From Verrucomicrobiota bacterium (GTDB lineage Bacteria > Verrucomicrobiota > Verrucomicrobiia > Chthoniobacterales > Terrimicrobiaceae), in NCBI GenBank assembly GCA_018970255.1, contig JAGWWS010000002.1, positions 1 through 64,000 on the forward strand: a stretch of DNA of 64,000 bases, given 5' to 3'. Below are positions 52,812 to 61,200 of the stretch, in pieces (the first letter of the stretch is position 1; the number at the start of each line of letters is the position of its first letter). The position numbers and the translations under genes are program-made. The notes beneath the pieces were generated by a model. It was not told the DNA's origin. It ran no database searches and worked only from the letters and a program-made list of their open reading frames with translations.

Positions 52812-54191
52812 ATGGCTGATTACGATCTCATTGTGGTGGGCGGCGGACCCGCCGGTTATGTTGGCGCCATCCGCGCCGGGCAGCTCGGCAAGAAAGCCGC
52901 CGTGGTCGAAATGGACCGCGCCGGCGGCACCTGCCTGAACTGGGGCTGCATCCCGACCAAGTCCCTCCTCAAAAACGCCGAGGTTTACCAGACCGTCAAA
53001 AACCACGCCGGCGACTTCGGGCTCAAGGTCGAAGGGTTGAGCTACGATTGGGACAAGGTCATCGGCCGCAGCCGCAAGGTTTCCGACAGGCTCGCCGGCG
53101 GCATCGAAATGCTGCTCAAGAAAAACAAGGTGGACTACATCCGCGGCGAAGCCTCCATCCCGTCCCCCGGCACCGTCGCCGTCACCGGGACCGATGGAAA
53201 AAAGGCCGAGCACAAGGCCGCGAAAATCCTCATCGCCACCGGCGCCGCCAGCCGCGAAATGCCGGGCTTCCCGTTCAACGGCACCTCCGTGATCGGCAGC
53301 CGCCAGGCCATGGTCCTGCCGAAGCAGCCGAAGGACATCATTATCATCGGTGCCGGCGCGATCGGCGTGGAATTCGCCTACTTCTTCAACGCCTTCGGCA
53401 CCAAGGTCACGATTGTCGAAATGCTCCAGAATGTCTTGCCCGTCGAGGACACCGAGGTGAGCGTGGCATTGGAAAAATCCCTCGCCAAGCAAGGCATCAA
53501 GATCCTCACCGGCACCAAGGTGGACAAAGCCGAGACCACGAACAAAGGCGTGCGCCTGGCGGTCAGCGGCAAAGCCACCGAAACGCTCGAAGCCGAAATC
53601 GCCCTCGTCGCCATCGGCGTCGCCCCGCTCCTTCCGCAGGGGCTCAAGCTCGAGACCGACGCGAAAGGCTACATCAAAACCAGCGACACCTACGCAACAA
53701 GCGTGAAGGGCATCTACGCCGCCGGCGACATCATCGGGCCGCCTTGGCTCGCGCATGTCGCCAGCTACGAAGCCATCCAGTGCGTCGAGGGCCTCTTCGC
53801 CGGGAAGAAACCCAAAAAGGTTTCCGTCTTCCCCGGCTGCACCTATTGCCAGCCGCAGGTCGCCAGCGTCGGCCTCACCGAGCGCGCCGCAAAGGAAAAA
53901 GGCATCGACTTCAAGGTCGGGAAATTCCCCTTCATGGCGAGCGGCAAAGCCCTCGCGGTGGGCGAGAGCGACGGGTTCGTGAAGCTCATCGTCGGCGCCA
54001 AACACGGCGAAATCCTCGGCGCGCACATCATCGGGGCGGACGCCACGGAAATGATCGCCGAGATGGGCCTCGCCATCCAAATGGAAGCCACCCACGAGGA
54101 AATCCTGGCAACCATCCACGCGCACCCGACCCTGAGCGAAGCGATCCACGAAGCCGCCCACGCCACCCAAGGCCACGCAATCCACATCTAA
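52812..54191 (+). CDS. lpdA: Dihydrolipoyl dehydrogenase
   Basis: The 459-residue E3 flavoprotein reoxidises dihydrolipoyl groups of 2-oxoacid dehydrogenases and the glycine cleavage system with NAD+. It has the FAD site LIVVGGGPAGYVGAIRA, disulfide Cys41/Cys46 in GGTCLNWGCIPTK, NAD site IIIGAGAIGVEFAYF, GIYAAGDIIG and the catalytic HAHPTLSEA. A candidate promoter (TTGCAA, 17 bp, CATGAT; 52756-52784) precedes it. No E1 or E2 genes are adjacent. Confidence 0.95.
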   Translation: MADYDLIVVGGGPAGYVGAIRAGQLGKKAAVVEMDRAGGTCLNWGCIPTKSLLKNAEVYQTVKNHAGDFGLKVEGLSYDWDKVIGRSRKVSDRLAGGIEMLLKKNKVDYIRGEASIPSPGTVAVTGTDGKKAEHKAAKILIATGAASREMPGFPFNGTSVIGSRQAMVLPKQPKDIIIIGAGAIGVEFAYFFNAFGTKVTIVEMLQNVLPVEDTEVSVALEKSLAKQGIKILTGTKVDKAETTNKGVRLAVSGKATETLEAEIALVAIGVAPLLPQGLKLETDAKGYIKTSDTYATSVKGIYAAGDIIGPPWLAHVASYEAIQCVEGLFAGKKPKKVSVFPGCTYCQPQVASVGLTERAAKEKGIDFKVGKFPFMASGKALAVGESDGFVKLIVGAKHGEILGAHIIGADATEMIAEMGLAIQMEATHEEILATIHAHPTLSEAIHEAAHATQGHAIHI

Positions 54192-54280
54192 ACGAAACGG
54201 CTTCCTCAAAGTTGGCGAAGCTGAAACAAAAATTCCATTGCGTCGCCCATCGTTGCTCAATACTTTCACCCACCTTTCCA

Positions 54281-54354
54281 GGAGCCTTAGCTCAATCGGT
54301 TAGAGCGCTGCCCTGTCACGGCAGAGGTTGCGGGTTCGAGCCCCGTAGGCTCCG
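54281..54354 (+). tRNA. tRNA-Asp(GTC)
   Basis: Acceptor GGAGCCT/AGGCTCC, D-arm TAGCTCAATCGGTTAGAGC, anticodon stem CTGCC/GGCAG with loop CTGTCAC (anticodon GTC), T-arm CGGGTTCGAGCCCCG, discriminator G. CCA is not encoded, unlike the other two tRNAs in the window. A TTGCGT/TACTTT promoter candidate with 17-bp spacing ends 14 bases upstream. Confidence 0.95.
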
Positions 54355-54413
54355 CGTCTTCTAGGAAAACTTATCATCGACGACCCCGCCGAATCTCGGC
54401 AGTTAGCGGTCTG

Positions 54414-55454
54414 GTGTTGACGGAAATCCAGCTGAGAAACTTTCGGTGCTTCGAGTCTTTGTCGCTCGATTTGTCGCCGGCCCGCACTTTCATCGTAGGG
54501 CGAAATGCCCAAGGCAAAACATCGCTTCTGGAAGCCGTATGCGTCCTGCTCCGACTCCAATCACCAAGAACCAGCACCTCCTCTGATTTGATCCGCGCCG
54601 GCTCGGAGGCGCTTTCTGTTCAAGGGCTGTGTGGTGAAACCCGCCTCGAATTTCGATTTAGCCCATCGGGGCGCACGATTTTCGTCGATTCAAAACCCCA
54701 AGCCAAAAGCGGGGATTACCTCTCCACCGGTCGAGTCACGTGGTTTGCAAACATAGATCTCGAACTGGTGAAAGGCGGCGGCTCCACACGCCGTCGCTAT
54801 CTGGACTTTCTCGGCGCCCAATGCGAACCGGGCTACTCCACCGCACTGCGAAACTACGAACGCGCACTCCGCTCCCGAAATGCCCTGCTTCGCGAAAATC
54901 GCCCTCGCTCAGAAATTGAAGCCTTCGACCCGCTCCTGATCGAATCCGGCGAATTGCTTCTCCATGCGCGTGCCAAACTCTGCGTGGCGATCGCTCCCCT
55001 CGCCCGCGCCGCCTGCTCGGAAATCTCGGGAAATTCGGATCTGCTCGAAATCTCTTATCAACCCGGTTGCAGCCAATCTTTCGCTGAAAATCTCGCTGTA
55101 TCCCGCCCCGCCGAGGAACGCCTTCGCCAGACCGTGTGCGGCCCGCACCGCGATGACATCGAAATCAAATTGAACACGCTATCCGCCGCCTCCTTCGCAT
55201 CGGAGGGTCAACAACGCACCATCGCGCTTGCCCTCAAACTCGCCCAGGCACGCCATCTCGCCGCCCTCCACGGAAAATCCCCCGTCCTCCTCATGGACGA
55301 CATTTTCGGCGAACTCGACCCGCAACGCCGCAACCGCCTTCTCGCCTCCCTCCCCGAGACCCAAACCCTCATCACCACCACCTTCCTCGACTGGACCGAT
55401 ACCGCACAGGCCTCCACCGTCCTGCATCTCGAGTCCGGCCGCCTTACTCCCTAA
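54414..55454 (+). CDS. recF: DNA replication and repair protein RecF
   Basis: The 346-residue SMC-like ATPase begins MLTEIQLRNFRCFESLSLDL, with Walker A VGRNAQGKTSLLEA (28-41), the signature region ASEGQQRTIALALKLAQ and Walker B VLLMDDIFGELD. It loads RecA at gaps with RecO and RecR. It starts at GTG. The gene is somewhat less GC-rich than leuA after it. It is unlinked to dnaA/dnaN. Confidence 0.93.
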   Translation: MLTEIQLRNFRCFESLSLDLSPARTFIVGRNAQGKTSLLEAVCVLLRLQSPRTSTSSDLIRAGSEALSVQGLCGETRLEFRFSPSGRTIFVDSKPQAKSGDYLSTGRVTWFANIDLELVKGGGSTRRRYLDFLGAQCEPGYSTALRNYERALRSRNALLRENRPRSEIEAFDPLLIESGELLLHARAKLCVAIAPLARAACSEISGNSDLLEISYQPGCSQSFAENLAVSRPAEERLRQTVCGPHRDDIEIKLNTLSAASFASEGQQRTIALALKLAQARHLAALHGKSPVLLMDDIFGELDPQRRNRLLASLPETQTLITTTFLDWTDTAQASTVLHLESGRLTP

Positions 55455-55507
55455 CCCTCCTGATTCCTTGGCTCCCGCACCGCACCGGTGCTAATTTTTC
55501 CCACCCG

Positions 55508-57166
55508 ATGCAATCCGCACCCGTCACAAAATACCGCCCGTTCCCGCAGGTGGACCTCCCCGACCGCCAATGGCCCTCGCGCACCATCACGGCCGCGCCC
55601 GCCTGGTGCAGCGTGGACCTCCGCGATGGCAACCAGGCCCTCGCCCAGCCCATGGGCGTGGAGGAGAAGCTCGAGTATTTCGAAATGCTCGTCCGCATCG
55701 GTTTCAAGGAAATCGAAATCGGTTTCCCCGCCGCCTCGCAGATCGAGTTCGATTTCTGCCGCCGCCTCATCGAGGGCAACCTCATCCCGCCCGATGTCTC
55801 GATCCAAATCCTCTGCCAGTGCCGCGAGGACCTCATCGCGCGCTCGCTCGAAGCCCTCGCCGGCGCGCCCAGCGCGATTTTCCACCTCTACAATTCCACC
55901 TCACCGAAACAGCGCGAATATGTCTTCAATGCCACCCGCGCCCAGATCATTGGCATCGCCACGCACGCCGTTTCGTTCCTCCGCAAAAAAATGCAGCCCC
56001 TCGCGGACTCCGGCTCCCGCATGCGGCTTGAGTATTCCCCCGAAAGCTTCACCAGCACCGAACTCGATTTCGCTCTCGAGATTTGCGAGGCCGTCACGGA
56101 CACCTGGCAGCCCACGCCGGAAAACAAAATCATCCTCAACCTCCCCGCCACCGTCGAATACGCCACGCCGAATGTGCATGCGGACCAGATCGAATGGATG
56201 TCGCGCCGCCTCACCCGCCGCCACCTCACCACCCTCTCGCTCCACACCCACAACGACCGCGGCACCGGCACCGCCGCCACGGAACTCGCCCTCCTCGCGG
56301 GAGCCGACCGCGTGGAAGGCACCCTCTTCGGGGTCGGCGAGCGCACCGGGAACCTCGACATCGTCAGCGTCGCCCTGAACCTCTACACCCACGGCATCCA
56401 CCCCGGCATCGACCTTTCCCGCCTGAATTCCATCCGCGAAGTTTACGAACGCTGCACCCGCATGGAGGTCCACCCGCGCCACCCCTACGCCGGCGACCTC
56501 GCGTTCACCGCCTTCAGCGGTTCGCACCAGGACGCCATCCGCAAATCCTGGGCGCGCCAGCAGCCCGGCCAGCCTTGGGATGTCCTCTACATCCCGATCG
56601 ACCCCGCCGACATCGGCCGCAGCTACAAGGCGATCGTCCGCATCAACTCGCAGTCCGGCAAAGGCGGCGTCGCCTATGTCATGGAAACCGAGTTTGGCTA
56701 CCAACTCCCCCGCTCCGTCCAAAAGGAACTCGGCCGCATCGTCAACGCCGTCTCCGACGAAAAAGGCACCGAGCTCGAGCCAGCCGAAATCCTCGCCCTG
56801 TTCGAAAAAACCTACATCGTCCCGGCCGGCGCCATCTCGCTTCAATCCTTCCACGCCACCCGCAAAGGCGAGGAAGTCCATGCCGAAGCCGAAATCGCCC
56901 TTGGCGGGAAAACCCAAAATGTTTCCGGCAAGGGAAACGGCCCCATCGCCGCCTTCGCCGACGCCCTCTCGCGCACGGGGCTCCCCGCTTTCACCATCCA
57001 AAACTATTCCGAGCATTCCCTCGGGGCCGGAGCCGACGCCCGCGCCGTGAGCTACATCGAAATCCGCACCGCCGACGGCCGCACCACCCACGGCGTGGGG
57101 ACCGACACCAACATCGAGCTGGCCCCCATCCGCGCCATCGTCAGCGCGCTGAACCGCTGTAGGTAA
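55508..57166 (+). CDS. leuA: 2-isopropylmalate synthase
   Basis: The 552-residue enzyme condenses acetyl-CoA with 2-oxoisovalerate as the first step of leucine synthesis. The barrel has WCSVDLRDGNQALAQPMG, EIEIGFPAASQIEFDF, LNLPATVEYATPNVHADQIE and the metal histidines in SLHTHNDRGTGTAATELAL with GADRVEGTLFGVGERTGN. A C-terminal leucine-binding regulatory domain (about 430-550, ending GTDTNIELAPIRAIVSALN) is present. Length and N-terminus (PVTKYRPF, RQWPSRTI) match the long LeuA2 form. No other leu genes adjoin it. Confidence 0.94.
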   Translation: MQSAPVTKYRPFPQVDLPDRQWPSRTITAAPAWCSVDLRDGNQALAQPMGVEEKLEYFEMLVRIGFKEIEIGFPAASQIEFDFCRRLIEGNLIPPDVSIQILCQCREDLIARSLEALAGAPSAIFHLYNSTSPKQREYVFNATRAQIIGIATHAVSFLRKKMQPLADSGSRMRLEYSPESFTSTELDFALEICEAVTDTWQPTPENKIILNLPATVEYATPNVHADQIEWMSRRLTRRHLTTLSLHTHNDRGTGTAATELALLAGADRVEGTLFGVGERTGNLDIVSVALNLYTHGIHPGIDLSRLNSIREVYERCTRMEVHPRHPYAGDLAFTAFSGSHQDAIRKSWARQQPGQPWDVLYIPIDPADIGRSYKAIVRINSQSGKGGVAYVMETEFGYQLPRSVQKELGRIVNAVSDEKGTELEPAEILALFEKTYIVPAGAISLQSFHATRKGEEVHAEAEIALGGKTQNVSGKGNGPIAAFADALSRTGLPAFTIQNYSEHSLGAGADARAVSYIEIRTADGRTTHGVGTDTNIELAPIRAIVSALNRCR

Positions 57167-57180
57167 TCGCCTGTAGATTT

Positions 57181-57365
57181 TCCCGCGAAGGCGCGACGAC
57201 GCGAAGCGGAAATGTAGCGCAGGCGTCCCGCCTGCGGCTTAAGGAGGTCAATTTCGGGCGCGACGCCCAACCTACTCCAGAAGCGCTCGATCGCATCGAT
57301 TTCAAGACCACAGCTTCCCTGCCCAGTGCCGCAGGCACCCTTTGCATCATCGCGCCTTCGCGGGA
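57181..57365. repeat. Intergenic element bounded by 16-bp perfect inverted repeats
   Basis: TCCCGCGAAGGCGCGA (57181-57196) recurs inverted as TCGCGCCTTCGCGGGA (57350-57365); the arms extend to about 21 bp with two mismatches. The interior holds GTAGCGCAGGCGTCCCGCC, a phrase also seen in the 61.0-61.1 kb repeat. It fills the gap between convergent leuA and the flagellar chaperone gene, has no reading frame of note, and looks like a REP- or MITE-like unit. Confidence 0.6.
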
Positions 57366-57373
57366 GACCCAAA

Positions 57374-57817
57374 TTATGCCCAGTTCTCGGTTCGAACAGG
57401 CTCGTCGTCGGTATACGCAGTTCGCGAGAGTGTGCGCACCTGCTTAAGACGCAGGCGAGCCGCATTCATTTCCTCGACCTCTTTTTTGACAGTATCGAAA
57501 TCCGCCTCAAAAGCTTTGCGGTTTTCCTCCCTTTTTGCATCCGCCGCAGCCAGTCGCCGATCCAAAGCCGGGCGCTCAGACGGCTCGATTTGGATCGTTC
57601 CGAGGACAGTCGTTAGCGTCTCAATCAAAGATCCCTGCGCCGGTAATATCTCAAGGAGGCTGGAGATATCCTTTTTTCGGATGTAGAAAGCCTCCAACTC
57701 CAAATTTTTTTCATAACGGGAAAGAACCACCTCCAACCTCTCTTCCTCCGCGGTCATTTTTCTCAGCAGCTTGCCTGCCGCTGCTTTATTGGGAACCGGA
57801 GTCCGCCGAATCAGCAT
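57374..57817 (-). CDS. Probable flagellar export chaperone (FlgN/FliT-like)
   Basis: The 147-residue protein is almost all helical and charged, with KMTAEEERLEVVLSRYEKNLE and a C-terminal coiled-coil stretch (about 85-125, AAADAKREENRKAFEADF). Its ATG lies 7 bp inside the fliS gene. Position and composition fit FlgN or FliT, cytoplasmic chaperones that guard hook-filament or cap subunits, but I see no diagnostic motif. Confidence 0.5.
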   Translation of the reverse strand: MLIRRTPVPNKAAAGKLLRKMTAEEERLEVVLSRYEKNLELEAFYIRKKDISSLLEILPAQGSLIETLTTVLGTIQIEPSERPALDRRLAAADAKREENRKAFEADFDTVKKEVEEMNAARLRLKQVRTLSRTAYTDDEPVRTENWA

Positions 57818-58245
57818 TTCGCGCCAAGACTCTCGACCGAACCGCCAGCTTGCTGCTGAGCAGATTGAACGAGCATCTGAGCCCAGGCGTCCCGAATGTC
57901 TTGCATGAAACCGGCCACGACCTTGATTTTCTCGACATCCTTCTCACGATTGGCCTTGTTCAGATGATCCTGCATGAAGTCGTAAAGTCTGTAGAGATTC
58001 TCGGAGAATGCTCCCCCGACTTCCATGTTCAAGGTGGCTTGCAATTCCGTGATGATCGCCTGAGTGCGCTGAATGTTATTGTGAATCGCTTCGGCACGAC
58101 GCGCAAAATTATCCTCTTGAAATCCCAACTCGGCCGCCGCCATGAAACGCAACGCCCCATCATAGAGCATCAACACTAATTCCCCCGGCGAGGCAGTATT
58201 GGTCGCCGTCTTCCGGTAGATGTGAAGGGGGTTGTTGGATTTCAA
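57811..58245 (-). CDS. fliS: Flagellar export chaperone FliS
   Basis: The 144-residue helical protein matches FliS: YRKTATNTASPGELVLMLYDGALRFM, NIQRTQAIITELQATLNMEVGG and LYRLYDFMQDHLNKANREKD (each within 20 residues: SPGELVLMLYDGALRFM, TQAIITELQATLNMEVGG). It binds flagellin and keeps it unfolded until export. It lies 4 bp after the 120-residue gene and overlaps the next chaperone gene by 7 bp. Confidence 0.9.
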   Translation of the reverse strand: MKSNNPLHIYRKTATNTASPGELVLMLYDGALRFMAAAELGFQEDNFARRAEAIHNNIQRTQAIITELQATLNMEVGGAFSENLYRLYDFMQDHLNKANREKDVEKIKVVAGFMQDIRDAWAQMLVQSAQQQAGGSVESLGAKC

Positions 58246-58249
58246 AATA

Positions 58250-58612
58250 TTAAGAGATGCGCCCGTTGGTCAGCTCAGAGGCGACAAAAAGCGTGGCGAT
58301 CCCGTTGACCACGTTGAGGGCCGGGTAGTTCGGGTCCACATTCCACCTCTTGGCTTCCTCGACCTTGTCTGGACGAACATCCGCTTGGGTGGATGCCCAC
58401 TCGCGAATCATTTCGCGGTGAGGAGCCTCGACAGTATCTGTGGCCGATTTGTATTGAGGGAGGTCCGTCTTGCCAGAGGCAATCACGGAATCCCGAACAG
58501 GAACCTCGCTCGCTCCGACCTGGGGCGCGGACATGGTGCTTTTGGCAGTTGCCGCGTTGACCTCCGGCCAGACCGGCTGTGGCAATGGCGCGATAGGTTG
58601 AACGTTATTCAT
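58250..58612 (-). CDS. Hypothetical protein between fliD and fliS, with FlgM-like tail motif
   Basis: The 120-residue protein is disordered at first (Pro/Ala/Val-rich, 1-60). It ends with REWASTQADVRPDKVEEAKR and NVDPNYPALNVVNGIATLFV. The 'VRPxKVxxAK...DPNYP...V...IA' pattern resembles the C-terminal helix region of FlgM-type anti-sigma-28 factors. In many flagellar loci this slot holds FlaG. A GGAG ribosome site lies 8 bases before the ATG. Confidence 0.5.
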   Translation of the reverse strand: MNNVQPIAPLPQPVWPEVNAATAKSTMSAPQVGASEVPVRDSVIASGKTDLPQYKSATDTVEAPHREMIREWASTQADVRPDKVEEAKRWNVDPNYPALNVVNGIATLFVASELTNGRIS

Positions 58613-58640
58613 GGTGTTACTCCGATTCTATTTGATGATT

Positions 58641-58668
58641 GTTATACTTTGGTGTTTATGGTTGTCAA
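58641..58668 (-). promoter_or_regulatory. Sigma-70-type promoter for the flagellar chaperone operon
   Basis: On the minus strand TTGACA (58668-58663), 16 bases, then TATAAC (58646-58641), 28 bases before the ATG of the 120-residue gene. This lies in the AT-rich 120-bp gap after fliD, so the chaperone genes can be expressed separately from fliD. Confidence 0.55.
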
Positions 58669-58732
58669 AATCTTTTTGTGAATATCTTTTACCATCTTCT
58701 TATTTCGTCGGTTTTCTCGATTTCTTTAGAAA

Positions 58733-60934
58733 TTATTTATTGTTCGAGGCGAATGTCCTCTGCAGATAGGAACTTTGCTGCTGGAACTTGGACTGCGCTC
58801 GCTCCATCGCGATGAACGAGGACTCCATGAGCTGGCGTTGCGACTCGAGCCGACGCTCAAGATCCGCGATCTGCTTGTCCAGACTCGTGTTCTGCTTCTG
58901 GATCGAGGTCAGCTGGATGCCGATTTTACCTGATGCCGCAGAAACATCGGTGGAACTATCGCCCAAAAGCGCGTTCAACCTGGGGATGAGTCCCGAAGAG
59001 CTTCTGGTGAAAAAATCCAACACAGCCGCTCCCTCAGTATTGATCTGACTTTCCAAAAGCGCAGCATTGGATAACGACAGAGTGCTTTCGATTCCACTTG
59101 TAGAAACACCTAGGTCCGCCAGACGGCGAATGCTTCCACTGCCCAAGGCATCCCGGAAAAGCGATTGCCTGAGAGAGCGGGAGATATCCGCCAGCTCCCG
59201 GCTTCCCGCCAAAACACCAGCCGTAACCTTGCCATCAGCGTAAGTAACCTTGGTGTGCTTTTCAATAACCGACTGAAGAGCATTGTATTTAGAAATAAAA
59301 TCGTTAACAGCCTCTTTTGCGGCCGAGGAATCACCTTTGATGGTAATTTTTTCCGAAACTGTTGATCCTCCCAAAGCAATAGCCGGTTGCGCGGATGCAT
59401 CAACACTCAATCCGCGAATTCCATGCACAGTTTCACTAAAAACATTTGATCGACTCGTTAAATCGCCGCCATTATTCACGGTTACGATTGCATCCCGGCC
59501 GGCAGTGACACTTGTAAGAGAAGCAATGCCTGTTGAAAGGTTAACATTTCCGAATAGTGCCGCAACAACTCCACCCGTGTCCGTATCACTCCCTGGATCA
59601 GTAGAATCTAAATCCGTCGGATCGAAAATAGAAACAAATGTCCCAACATTCCCTGTGTTTTTATTTGTTAAGACGATAGCATCGTTTGCCAAATCATAGC
59701 TTGCAGTTACTTGAGCGGATGATGCAGTGATTTTGTCGAGAATTGTTTGAATGGTGTCATTCAGGTCATAACTGATTTGTGCACCGTTGACATAAAAAGA
59801 TCCAGGCCCAGACGGGGCAGTATCAAGATTCGCTGATGATAGCGGCTGATTTAGACCCACTTTCCCTAAGACTCCATCTGTAACATATCGATATGGGATG
59901 GGAACAGCAGTCGGGGTTGCCCTATCTGCTCCCGAAATGGATCCATAATCTTCAGTTGCATCTTTTGTTAGACCGAAAACATGCAGAATATCAGAATATG
60001 GGCCGGAGGAAGGTTCTTGAATGATAATACCTGACGGAGAACTTAGCTCAATTTGGCCGGTGGCACTGTTAAAAATTGCTGTTGAGCCTGGACCTAACGC
60101 ATTAGTTAAATCGCCTAGAAAACCACCGAGACTTTGCGAGGCGCTTGGTACCACTCCAATATCTTGACCATTGATTCGGATGTAACCATCATCCGTCTCG
60201 TCGATAGCAAATCCGAATACAGACAAATGGGTATTCAGGTCGATAGAAGTCCCTGGAGGAACCAGTGTTCTCAAATCAGTCCCGCTATTGCGACCCTCCG
60301 TATTAATAGGATCGCTTATTAAATTCATTGCTTGCAAAAAATTAGATGTGTCCGCCCCGCTTCCAAGAACAATCGGCGTGGTGCCGGAAAGAATAGAGAA
60401 TTTTCCGGCAGAATAGGAAACACTTAACCCAGTAGCCCCAGCAATTCTATCCCTCACATCGTTGATCGAGTCAGTCGCAGCTACGTTGATGGTTTTTCCA
60501 TTCACCGTAAAGAATCCATAGGTAAGAGTCCTTCCTAAGGGCGTAGAGGCAAGTGAATTTGAAGGATTCAACGCCGCCGAATCTCCAATACCGGATCTAC
60601 CTCTAACTACGCCGGCTCGGGCGGTTTGTTTGATAGTGAAATCATATTCTCCGGCAGAAGCGGTAGTCTCGGCGGTAGCCTTCCACTTGGTGTCGGGATT
60701 AGCAATGGATGCCGCCTTTTTGAGAAGTGCCTTCTCAGTTCCAATCGCTCCAACACTGGACTTGAGGGTCGTAACAGCAGAACGAACCTCGTTGAGAGCA
60801 TTTGTCCGGGTCGACAACTCTGCCTTCTCCCTCTGCATGCGCTTCTGTGGCGCCCGACTCACTTCGATGAGCTGGTCTACAATGCCCTTCCAGTCGAAAC
60901 CAGAGGCCAGTCCAGATAATGCCAATCCTGCCAT
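58733..60934 (-). CDS. fliD: Flagellar filament cap protein FliD, enlarged
   Basis: The 733-residue protein is much longer than the 470-residue enteric FliD. FliD_N (about 1-110) starts LALSGLASGFDWKGIVDQLI with MQREKAELSTRTNALNEVRS. FliD_C (about 530-733) ends in a coiled coil (LDKQIADLERRLESQRQLME, FQQQSSYLQRTF). Between them are three flagellin-IN-like units beginning FFTVNGKTI (141), YIRINGQDI (251) and FYVNGAQI (380). It caps the filament and folds flagellin outside the cell. No flagellin gene is in the window. Confidence 0.9.
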   Translation of the reverse strand: MAGLALSGLASGFDWKGIVDQLIEVSRAPQKRMQREKAELSTRTNALNEVRSAVTTLKSSVGAIGTEKALLKKAASIANPDTKWKATAETTASAGEYDFTIKQTARAGVVRGRSGIGDSAALNPSNSLASTPLGRTLTYGFFTVNGKTINVAATDSINDVRDRIAGATGLSVSYSAGKFSILSGTTPIVLGSGADTSNFLQAMNLISDPINTEGRNSGTDLRTLVPPGTSIDLNTHLSVFGFAIDETDDGYIRINGQDIGVVPSASQSLGGFLGDLTNALGPGSTAIFNSATGQIELSSPSGIIIQEPSSGPYSDILHVFGLTKDATEDYGSISGADRATPTAVPIPYRYVTDGVLGKVGLNQPLSSANLDTAPSGPGSFYVNGAQISYDLNDTIQTILDKITASSAQVTASYDLANDAIVLTNKNTGNVGTFVSIFDPTDLDSTDPGSDTDTGGVVAALFGNVNLSTGIASLTSVTAGRDAIVTVNNGGDLTSRSNVFSETVHGIRGLSVDASAQPAIALGGSTVSEKITIKGDSSAAKEAVNDFISKYNALQSVIEKHTKVTYADGKVTAGVLAGSRELADISRSLRQSLFRDALGSGSIRRLADLGVSTSGIESTLSLSNAALLESQINTEGAAVLDFFTRSSSGLIPRLNALLGDSSTDVSAASGKIGIQLTSIQKQNTSLDKQIADLERRLESQRQLMESSFIAMERAQSKFQQQSSYLQRTFASNNK

Positions 60935-61013
60935 AATATTCGATTCGGAGGGTTTTAGAAAATCTTTAGGAGTTTTTCAAAAAATGACAAGCAGCGTCTT
61001 GAGAAAGCCAACT

Positions 61014-61107
61014 GGAGGGCGATGCTCCGCCTGAGCCCAAAACCGTAGCACAGGCATCCCTGCCTATGATCGTTCTCAACTCTAACAGGCGGGACGCCCG
61101 CCCTACG
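61014..61107. repeat. GC-rich intergenic repeat with inverted arms
   Basis: GGAGGGCGATGCTCCGCC begins the unit; GTAGCACAGGCATCCCTGCCT and AGGCGGGACGCCCGCCCTAC form imperfect inverted arms. The phrase recurs at about 57.21 kb and in weaker form at 47.55 kb. It occupies most of the 258-base gap between fliD and the PEP-CTERM gene. Confidence 0.6.
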
Positions 61108-61176
61108 AAAAATCCGGCTCCACTCTCAGTCCTTTTAACTTTTCAACCCCCTCCCGTTCTCCGTGCCGCCGTGAGA

Positions 61177-61200
61177 GGAAAACGCCGTTGCTTTACGGCG
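61177..61200 (-). terminator. Intrinsic terminator overlapping the stop of the PEP-CTERM gene
   Basis: On the minus strand CGCCGT-AAAGCA-ACGGCG is followed by TTTTCC. The TAA stop (61195-61193) sits partly within the stem-loop, so termination follows directly on translation end. Confidence 0.5.

Noticed and set aside
48503-55454. Replication origin suggested by dnaN and recF in the same region
   Set aside because: They are 5 kb apart, dnaA is absent, and no cluster of DnaA boxes or AT-rich unwinding region was seen.
60920-60965. Possible sigma-28 promoter (TAAA-N15-TCCGAATC) before fliD
   Set aside because: The -10 match is poor and it would put the start site inside or at the ATG.
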